The notes under the pieces: generated by a model | Seen by the model: the letters and a program-made list of their open reading frames with translations, nothing else | Database searches by the model: none | Told to the model about the DNA's origin: nothing | Source: JBHPHI01 sp042569595 | GTDB taxonomy: Bacteria; Patescibacteriota; Microgenomatia; UBA1400; 2-01-FULL-45-11 | Reading direction: 5' to 3' | Length of the DNA stretch: 11,765 nt | Assembly: GCA_042569595.1 (NCBI GenBank) | Contig: JBHPHI010000025.1 | Location: forward strand, 1 to 11,765 | Part shown: positions 1 to 6,094 of the stretch, piece after piece | Numbering within the stretch: the first letter of the stretch is position 1 | Layout of the letters: each line of letters starts with the position of its first letter | Made by a program: the position numbers and the translations under genes

Positions 1-1678
1 ACTTTTCTCCACCCTTTAATCCTTTATACTCGTTTGATTTGAAGTCTGTTGTTCTATAAATAATTGGTCTTTGACCAAAGGCTTCACAAAACTCTGCCAA
101 TCCCTCTGCAAGCTTATTAATAAAAAACTTTCTCTTTCCTTTTTCTAATAGATATCTTGGGTGTGCGCCTATGTATTCGGAAATAATAAACTCTGCCCTT
201 AAAAGACCCACCCCATCAACGTATTTTTGGGATATTTGATGGGCAAGTTCTGGCTCACCAAGATTTACATATACTTTGGTTTTTGTTTTTATGTCTCTTA
301 TTGATTTTATGTCTCCAGGGAGTGAAATTTTAGTTCTCTTTACTTTTAATTCTCCTGAATATACATGTCCTTTGACGGAATCAACAGTGATAAGTTGTCC
401 TGGTTTTAATTTTTTTGTTGCCTGACCTGTTCCTACAATACAAGGAACTCCAAGTTCTCTACTAACAATAGCTGCGTGGGAGGTTTGTCCGCCCTCATCT
501 GTGACTATTGCAGCTGCCCTTTTCATGGCTGGCACAAAATCAGGAGTAGTCATGGACGTTACTAAAATATCGCCTTGTTTTACTCTCTCATTCTCTTTAT
601 GGCTTTTTAATACCTTTACTTTTCCGGAAATTATTCCTGGGCTAGCCGCAGCTCCAGAAACTAATGGCTTTGGGGGGGTTCCGTCAATACTTGCAGATTC
701 TCCGATCGATTCTACAGCGTCCATCGTTGTTATTGGTCTGGTTTGAACTATATAAACCTTTCCTTTTTCATATGCCCATTCAATATCTTGTGGAAATTTG
801 TAATGGTCTTGAAGTCTTTGTCCTAATTTTGCAACTCTTAAAATAACACTATCGCTTACTTTTTGTTTTGAAACTTTTGTGCTTGGAACAGGTATTTGTT
901 TTGTTATGCCTTTTTTCTTGGTTAATTGCACTTCTTGTGATGAGATTTGCTTGTTAACTATTTTCCAGGTTTTTCTATCTATTTCAAAATGATCTGGTGT
1001 CACAGCTCCCTGAACAATAAGCTCGCCCAACCCCCAAACTGACTCTACTACGACAACACTTTTGTCATTGTTTACCGGATTTATGGTAAACATTACTCCT
1101 GAAACTTCGGACTGCACCATCATCTGAACTGGAACTGCAATGCCTACTTTAAAATGATTAAATTTTTTCTCTGTTCTATAAAAAACCGCCCTGTCTGTAA
1201 AAAGTGAAGCCCAACATTTTTGCACAGTCTCTACAAGGTCTTTTTTTCCAGAAATATTAAGATAGGTTGCTTGTTGACCTGCAAATGAGGCGTCTGGAAG
1301 GTCTTCTGCTGTCGCGGATGACCTGACGGCTACTTCTTGGTTTTTGCTTGGGAATTTTTCGTAAGCCTTTACAATCTCTTCTGCCAAGTCTTCTGGCATT
1401 TTGGCATTTAGTATTAACTGCCTGACTTTTTTACTTCTAGTTTCAAGATCTTTACTGTTGTTTGCGTCTAGTCCTGTTAAGGCCTTTTTTATTTCTTTTC
1501 TAAGATCGTTTTTTTCTAAAAAGTAGTAATATGCTGGAGCAGAAACGGAAAATCCATCAGGAACAGGAATTCCTGCCCTAGTCATTTCGCCTAAGTTTGC
1601 TCCTTTTCCCCCAACGAGAGGAATGTCTTTTCTTGAAGTATCTTTATACCACACTATATGTGGAGCTGGTTTTTTCAT
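1..1678 (-). CDS. ppsA: Phosphoenolpyruvate synthase (pyruvate, water dikinase), 3' end cut by window edge
   Basis: 559 codons are visible from the ATG at 1678; the gene runs off the left edge. The product converts pyruvate, ATP and water to PEP, AMP and phosphate in the cytoplasm, the entry step of gluconeogenesis. Seen in the translation: the N-terminal ATP/pyruvate-binding domain starts with GGKGANLGEM (residues 23-32), has the family signature VRSSATAEDLPDASFAGQQ (118-136), and ends with DIEWA and VQTRPIT (298-317). The swivelling phosphohistidine domain follows, with TDEGGQTSHAAIVSRELG and catalytic His401 (codon 476-478). The start of the PEP-binding TIM barrel is present (GVGLLRAEF). 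E. coli PpsA is 792 residues, so roughly 200 are missing. The RSSATAEDLPDASFAGQQ signature fits PpsA better than pyruvate phosphate dikinase. The SD AAAGG lies at 1686-1690, 7 nt before the ATG. The gene has its own promoter and is probably transcribed separately from the operon upstream. Confidence 0.95.
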   Translation of the reverse strand, partial: MKKPAPHIVWYKDTSRKDIPLVGGKGANLGEMTRAGIPVPDGFSVSAPAYYYFLEKNDLRKEIKKALTGLDANNSKDLETRSKKVRQLILNAKMPEDLAEEIVKAYEKFPSKNQEVAVRSSATAEDLPDASFAGQQATYLNISGKKDLVETVQKCWASLFTDRAVFYRTEKKFNHFKVGIAVPVQMMVQSEVSGVMFTINPVNNDKSVVVVESVWGLGELIVQGAVTPDHFEIDRKTWKIVNKQISSQEVQLTKKKGITKQIPVPSTKVSKQKVSDSVILRVAKLGQRLQDHYKFPQDIEWAYEKGKVYIVQTRPITTMDAVESIGESASIDGTPPKPLVSGAAASPGIISGKVKVLKSHKENERVKQGDILVTSMTTPDFVPAMKRAAAIVTDEGGQTSHAAIVSRELGVPCIVGTGQATKKLKPGQLITVDSVKGHVYSGELKVKRTKISLPGDIKSIRDIKTKTKVYVNLGEPELAHQISQKYVDGVGLLRAEFIISEYIGAHPRYLLEKGKRKFFINKLAEGLAEFCEAFGQRPIIYRTTDFKSNEYKGLKGGEK

Positions 1679-1704
1679 GGGCAGGCCTTTCTACTTATAA
1701 ATTG

Positions 1705-1733
1705 ATGTTAAAGCAATACTCTCTTGAGGTCAA
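1705..1733 (-). promoter_or_regulatory. Sigma-70-type promoter of ppsA
   Basis: On the minus strand, TTGACC (1728-1733) is followed by exactly 17 bp and then TAACAT (1705-1710). A start site near 1698 gives a leader of about 20 nt containing the AAAGG ribosome site. It lies in the 82-bp gap after the preceding operon's stop codon, which argues for independent ppsA transcription. I saw no convincing terminator hairpin in the same gap, so read-through from upstream cannot be excluded. Confidence 0.65.
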
Positions 1734-1760
1734 CATGATTTTAAACTTGTTCTCGAGGTG

Positions 1761-3350
1761 TTAATTGTCTTCGTCGATTTTTTCCAATGCAAACCGGACA
1801 TCTTCGTTGTCGGGTACATACTCTAAGGCTTTCAAATAATTTTCTCTAGCCCTATCAAAGTCGCCTCCACCTTCATATATTTTTGCTGACATAACTAACA
1901 AATCGACTGCATCGGGCTGGTCTTCTAAAATTTTGTTTATATAATCGAGAGCTTCATTGAATTCTCCCGCTTTTAAAGAAGCTCTTAAGGCATTTTTTTG
2001 ATATGTGTAAACATGCGGTGCTTGACTATATGCTTCTTCGAAATAATATAGCGCAAGTGTTGGTTTTTTCAAATTATCATAATAAACTCCTAATGCATTT
2101 AAGGCAGATGTGCTTTCTGGGTTTTGTGCAATGGTTTTGTTGAATAATGTAAGGTCGTTTTTCCAGTCTGGAATTCTCTGCGAGATTATAAAAAAGTATG
2201 ATCCTAGCAAAGAAATTAATAAAAGTTTTGTTGCAATTTTTGCTTTTTTGATTGAAAAAAGTTTGCTTATGAGTATTCCCGCAATAAGTGAAAAGCCCAG
2301 TGATGAAAGATATGCGTATCTTTCAGTAAAAATTGTGTAGATGGGAATAATTTGAATTACAGGAATTAGTCCAATAAAAATGAATAATAATGAAAAAAAT
2401 ATTTTTTTAGATTTTCTTCTAGCAAAAAACAGCCCAACCGTCCAAAGAATAACAAGCAAAATATTTTGCCATACGTCAGGATTATAAATATTTAACGACG
2501 AAATTGCTTCATCTCCCCCATAGTTTGTAGCAAAATATCCAGTAAGTCTTGGAAAAAAATACCTATCTACACTTAAATTTAGTGGCAGTATAAGTAATTT
2601 TATATATTGTCCAAATAAGAATAAAACTAATACTGCTGATTGGAAAATGTTGTCATATACACCCCCTTTTTCTTCAGCAAAGACTGTGATTGATTGACTT
2701 CTAATAAGCCAGAATATCCCAAGCATAGTAATGTATGGATATACTTTTTTAAAAGTGTTTGAAATTTTGAAGCCTTTATTAAATAAGGCTTCATATAAAA
2801 ATAAAGTGATTGGAAGTGTTGAAGAAGTTTCATTTGAAAAAATTGATAAAAATCCAAATATCATTGACCACATATAGTTTGACTCTTTATCTTCTTTTCT
2901 AATAAAAAATAAGAGTGACATTAAATAAAATAGAACTGAAAAAAGATCAAAGCCTGCTGTAATCCAAGCAATTGGCTCTGTATGAATGGGATGAAGGGCA
3001 AAAATTAAGCTAGTTACAAAAGAGGCCGTATTGTTATTAGTGATTTTTTGAGAAATTTTTAGAACTAAAAAAGTATTTGCTATGTGTATTAATAATATGA
3101 GCACGTGATATGGGGTAGGATTTGTTTTGAAAAATACGTGGGTGATTGGATATAATAAGTTTCTTACTGGCCTGTATACGCCTGTATTTTTAATTGGATG
3201 TGTGCCATTTAATATGTTCTTGATTGATGGATCAGGCATTTCATCGCGATATTCTATATATCCGTGGTCATCCCAAACAAAACTGCTGCTGATAGTACCT
3301 GAGAATGCAATCGTTATAAGTGTTGCTAATATTATTAGCTTTTTTTTCAT
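1761..3350 (-). CDS. TMTC-like multi-pass glycosyltransferase with C-terminal TPRs (second paralog)
   Basis: 529 residues. The first ~390 are polytopic membrane sequence; the last ~120 are soluble TPRs (about 412-444, 446-479 and 484-516). Visible TMTC/GT-C hallmarks: an acidic pair after the first membrane helix (Trp26-Asp27-Asp28), a YRPVRNL loop (59-65), HPIHTEP (120-126), and TERYAYLSS (342-350) before the last helices. In GT-C enzymes the acidic residues of the first extracytoplasmic loop are catalytic, and TMTC proteins transfer mannose from dolichyl-phosphate-mannose. The actual donor and acceptor here are unknown. The ATG overlaps the TGA of the upstream paralog (ATGA, 3347-3350) and there is no clear SD, so translation is probably coupled. 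Last gene of the operon. An undecaprenyl-phosphate-sugar donor is the likely bacterial equivalent (inference). Confidence 0.8.
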   Translation of the reverse strand: MKKKLIILATLITIAFSGTISSSFVWDDHGYIEYRDEMPDPSIKNILNGTHPIKNTGVYRPVRNLLYPITHVFFKTNPTPYHVLILLIHIANTFLVLKISQKITNNNTASFVTSLIFALHPIHTEPIAWITAGFDLFSVLFYLMSLLFFIRKEDKESNYMWSMIFGFLSIFSNETSSTLPITLFLYEALFNKGFKISNTFKKVYPYITMLGIFWLIRSQSITVFAEEKGGVYDNIFQSAVLVLFLFGQYIKLLILPLNLSVDRYFFPRLTGYFATNYGGDEAISSLNIYNPDVWQNILLVILWTVGLFFARRKSKKIFFSLLFIFIGLIPVIQIIPIYTIFTERYAYLSSLGFSLIAGILISKLFSIKKAKIATKLLLISLLGSYFFIISQRIPDWKNDLTLFNKTIAQNPESTSALNALGVYYDNLKKPTLALYYFEEAYSQAPHVYTYQKNALRASLKAGEFNEALDYINKILEDQPDAVDLLVMSAKIYEGGGDFDRARENYLKALEYVPDNEDVRFALEKIDEDN

Positions 3351-4819
3351 ATCGACTTATTTAACCACATGATTTTACTTTTCAAATCTATTGCAGGTTG
3401 ATATTGAGGGTCTTGGAAGATTGTTTTATTTACATAATCCTCAGCTTCTTGATATTTTTTTTGTTCAGTTTTTAACAAGCTCATGTGATATAGCGCCCGC
3501 TTAAAGTTAGGTTTCAAACCCAGTGCTTCCTTGTAGGCTTTTTCGGCAAGATCATATTCTTGCTTTTCATAATATGATCTTCCTAGTTTATATTTTGCTA
3601 CAACATCTTGTGGGTGCATTTTTGATTCGCTTCCCCACAAACTAATTTCGTTGTTGTATGAACTGTTTCTATACAAGGTATGTTTGGATGAAAATACTAC
3701 AAAAAGTATTAAAGCTGGCAAAAGTGAAAGTTTATACTTTGTTTTTGAAATTTTCATAAATAATTGAGATGCAATTAGTGCTGACCCAAATGAAGCTAAG
3801 TACACATATCTCTCTGAAAATAGAGATCCTATGGGAAAGATATTTAAAACAGGAAAAATAGATAAAATGAACCAAGCAGCCCCAAATTTTATGTGCTTGT
3901 TTTTTGTTTTTATTACAAATAGAAGTGAGGTTATTATGATAATTAAACTTAAAATGAAACCTGAGTTGACCATGCTTGTTTGTTCTAATATTTCCTGATT
4001 TATCTCTGGTGTCGTGTATGAAGAAATTTTTCCAAAATAATGAATGAACGTTGGTTTGTGTGGCCAAACAGAAATAAAAAAGTATATAACTATCGATTGA
4101 AAACTGATAATTATGTTGTTTAAAAGTTTCCCCCCTAAAAAAGTGCTTCTGCTGGGAACGTTAATGATAAAAATCCTTAAAAGGATATATAGTAAGGCTC
4201 CATTCCATAAATATTTTGATTGGGTGATGGATTTTTTAATTGTATTTTTGTTGACGATCAATTCGTAAAACACAGCGATTGCTGGAAGAACAAGAGTGAT
4301 TTCATAAAAAAATGCAGCTGCGAAAGCAAGAGTGTAGCTTAAAGTTTTCTTGTTTGTAATGTATTTATAAAAACCTAAAAGAGCTAAAACTATGCCAAAA
4401 GTATCTATGCTTGGGGTAATAAATGAAACTGCCTCTGTGTGCACTGGAATTATTCCAAAAATAAGACTGGTAATTTTTGCAGAGTTTTCATTAGTTAAAA
4501 ATTTGGAAATTTTATAAACATATAAAGTAGCAATTAGATGAATCAAAATTGAATAAGCATGATAAAAAATTGCTGACTCTCCAAAAAGATTGTATGTAAT
4601 TAAATACAACAAACTTCTCAGTGGTCTATATACCCCCACATGCTCGCTAGGAAGCGATCCTTTTAGAAGTTCTGAGATGTTATTTGTGCTTCTAATTTCT
4701 TCCCAATGAAAAATAAAGTCGAAATCATCTCCAACAAAATCATTTTTAAGAATAGGAATAAATATCAAAATTATGACTATTAATATGTGCTTGATTTGAA
4801 TTTTTTCTAACCAACCCAT
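3347..4819 (-). CDS. TMTC-like multi-pass glycosyltransferase with C-terminal TPRs (first paralog)
   Basis: 490 residues from the preferred ATG at 4817-4819. An in-frame TTG at 4832-4834 would add five residues, but the ATG has GGAAG (4828-4832) 8 nt upstream and forms TAATG with the previous stop, whereas the TTG lies on that SD and has none of its own. The architecture matches the downstream paralog: a first helix, an acidic pair (Asp31-Asp32), YRPLRSL (64-70), PVHTEAV (125-131) and ERYVYLAS (336-343). About two TPR units follow (roughly 403-436 and 437-470). Membrane topology and motifs point to a GT-C fold sugar transferase using a lipid-linked donor outside the cytoplasm; the substrate is not deducible. 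The two paralogs are clearly homologous but diverged along the whole length, so this is an old tandem duplication rather than a recent one. Confidence 0.8.
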   Translation of the reverse strand: MGWLEKIQIKHILIVIILIFIPILKNDFVGDDFDFIFHWEEIRSTNNISELLKGSLPSEHVGVYRPLRSLLYLITYNLFGESAIFYHAYSILIHLIATLYVYKISKFLTNENSAKITSLIFGIIPVHTEAVSFITPSIDTFGIVLALLGFYKYITNKKTLSYTLAFAAAFFYEITLVLPAIAVFYELIVNKNTIKKSITQSKYLWNGALLYILLRIFIINVPSRSTFLGGKLLNNIIISFQSIVIYFFISVWPHKPTFIHYFGKISSYTTPEINQEILEQTSMVNSGFILSLIIIITSLLFVIKTKNKHIKFGAAWFILSIFPVLNIFPIGSLFSERYVYLASFGSALIASQLFMKISKTKYKLSLLPALILFVVFSSKHTLYRNSSYNNEISLWGSESKMHPQDVVAKYKLGRSYYEKQEYDLAEKAYKEALGLKPNFKRALYHMSLLKTEQKKYQEAEDYVNKTIFQDPQYQPAIDLKSKIMWLNKSI

Positions 4820-5535
4820 TATTTTTTCTTCCAAAATCTGATGTCCGGTTGTTCTAGGTTTTTTTGATGTTGTTTAATTACTTTCCACAAGCTTGTGGTT
4901 GATACTATAAATACTATTGTTATTAAAAAGCTGGTTATTGTTATGATTATGTTTGGGTTTAGTTTTTTTACTTGATTAGTGAGTGGTTTAGTAAATGTAA
5001 AATTTTTCTTGTTAGAATCAATTTGATTAATTAAATCGTCTGGTATTTTGGAGGCCAGCAATTGAACAATTAACACATCCTTGTTTGTTTCTAAAACAGC
5101 AACTCCAATATCAGAATATGATGTGCTTAAGATGTTATTTTTGTGTTCTTCGGAAGTCATCCATGCTGAAATGACTTTCTCGGCTGAAGTGAAATTTCTT
5201 GCTAAATTTTCCCCCGCATGATGATAGTGATAATTTTGATTATTTATAAAAATCCATGGACCATTTCCATTAGCGTCAACATGATTAAAATACTCATTAT
5301 CAATCATGTGTTGAGCTTTTTCTTTTGCGGCGTTATTTAGCTTTTGATTTGGATTTAGAGCAGGAATATCATTTTTTATCCTATTTAAATTGGTGAGAGA
5401 AATGATTTCAGAGATACTTAAATTTGTAGATACTCCCTTTACCTTCTTGATGTTATCCACTATTCTCCAGGTAATTCCCCAAGACAAACTGAAAATGATT
5501 GTAAAAAATAATAGAACATATCGTTTGTTTTTCAC
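4819..5535 (-). CDS. Membrane-anchored CAP/SCP (YkwD-like) domain protein
   Basis: 238 residues with a GTG start at 5533-5535; no better start is nearby, and a G-rich stretch ~8 nt upstream may serve as SD. An N-terminal membrane helix (about 6-25) is followed by an extracytoplasmic CAP domain (about 45-163) and a second helix (about 194-219) with a basic cytoplasmic tail. All four conserved CAP pocket residues are present: His85 (YFNHVD), Glu109 (AGENLA), Glu129 or Glu130, and His131 (SEEHKNNIL). CAP domains are secreted folds reported in lipid, sterol and peptide binding; bacterial members have no single agreed function. The C-terminal anchor is less usual, as many bacterial members have only a signal peptide. 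First gene of the operon; its TAA shares one base with the next ATG. Confidence 0.85.
   Translation of the reverse strand: MKNKRYVLLFFTIIFSLSWGITWRIVDNIKKVKGVSTNLSISEIISLTNLNRIKNDIPALNPNQKLNNAAKEKAQHMIDNEYFNHVDANGNGPWIFINNQNYHYHHAGENLARNFTSAEKVISAWMTSEEHKNNILSTSYSDIGVAVLETNKDVLIVQLLASKIPDDLINQIDSNKKNFTFTKPLTNQVKKLNPNIIITITSFLITIVFIVSTTSLWKVIKQHQKNLEQPDIRFWKKK
4828..4832 (-). promoter_or_regulatory. Ribosome binding site deciding the start of the first TMTC-like gene
   Basis: GGAAG on the minus strand, 8 nt before ATG 4817-4819. It selects that ATG over the in-frame TTG at 4832-4834, which overlaps this site. It lies inside the last codons of the CAP gene, as expected for a translationally coupled operon. 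Confidence 0.7.
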
Positions 5536-5602
5536 TTAAAAAACCCCCACTCATAAGATACACTTATAATTGTGAGTATATATTGTTTTTGATGGTCAAT
5601 CT
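5536..5602. promoter_or_regulatory. Divergent promoter region between the CAP operon and the small rightward gene
   Basis: This 67-bp AT-rich gap must hold the start signals for both directions. Rightward: a perfect TATAAT at 5565-5570 with a start site expected near 5577, but no recognisable -35. Leftward: TTGACC at 5594-5599, with the best -10 CACAAT (5569-5574) at a long 19-bp spacing. The two candidate -10 boxes overlap. An inverted repeat ATAAG-N5-CTTAT (5553-5567), flanked by ACTCA (5549-5553) and TGAGT (5573-5577), covers the same place and could be an operator. The assignments are tentative. Confidence 0.4.
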
Positions 5603-6094
5603 ATGAATATTGTTGATAAATTAATTTTGGCTTTACTTGTGATTATGTTGCCAATTGGATTTTTGGTTTCATATAAAATATTGGCCGAAGGGGATCTTCC
5701 GGGAAAAGAGACTAGTATTGATGCAAAGAAGTTGAAACAAATGGTTGATAGATATTCTCAACTAGAAGAATATACTATGCCTAAACAAAAATTCGTAGTT
5801 TCCTCCGTGAGCTACGCTTCTGAATCAGGATTTTTATCAGTAACAGGCGTTGCTCCAAGTTCACAAGCTACAATTATGATGTCCGCAACAGTTCTTCCTC
5901 ATAACGATTCTGAAAAAGAATTAGTATTGGGAAATTCAATTGATGCATTTGCTGTGTCTCCAAAAAATACCGGTGCGTTTGAATTCGTATACCCGGTTGA
6001 TATTTCGAGCTCGGTGGTAGAAATTAGACTTGAACAAGAGGAAGTTGTTAGAACTATTAGATTCGATCTTGAGAAAAAGGTTCAGCTTCTTTAG
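5603..6094 (+). CDS. Small membrane-anchored extracytoplasmic protein, unknown function
   Basis: 163 residues with ATG at 5603 and a weak SD GATGG (5591-5595) 7 nt before it. A single N-terminal hydrophobic helix (about 6-27) is not followed by a good signal-peptidase site, so it is probably a type II anchor. A short charged, helix-prone segment follows (about 38-60, rich in Lys, Asp and Glu). The remaining ~100 residues alternate hydrophobic and polar in the manner of beta-strands (FLSVTG, FAVSP, GAFEFVYPV, VVRTIRF), suggesting an Ig-like or carboxypeptidase-regulatory-like sandwich. There is no cysteine and no catalytic motif. I do not recognise a family. It is the only rightward gene here, and its stop overlaps the stop of the convergent surface-protein gene by 4 bp. 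Confidence 0.75.
   Translation: MNIVDKLILALLVIMLPIGFLVSYKILAEGDLPGKETSIDAKKLKQMVDRYSQLEEYTMPKQKFVVSSVSYASESGFLSVTGVAPSSQATIMMSATVLPHNDSEKELVLGNSIDAFAVSPKNTGAFEFVYPVDISSSVVEIRLEQEEVVRTIRFDLEKKVQLL

Noticed and set aside
501..846. Rightward open frames opposite ppsA
   Set aside because: They lie antisense inside a strongly conserved PpsA reading frame and have no SD or recognisable protein features.
3347..3349. Alternative genetic code with UGA as glycine, as in some Patescibacteria
   Set aside because: UGA here ends the first transferase exactly at the ATGA junction with its paralog, and no other reading frame needs UGA as a sense codon.
4820..4834. TTG start giving a five-residue longer first TMTC-like protein
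   Set aside because: The TTG overlaps the GGAAG that serves the ATG at 4817-4819 and has no SD of its own; the ATG forms a TAATG junction with the upstream stop.
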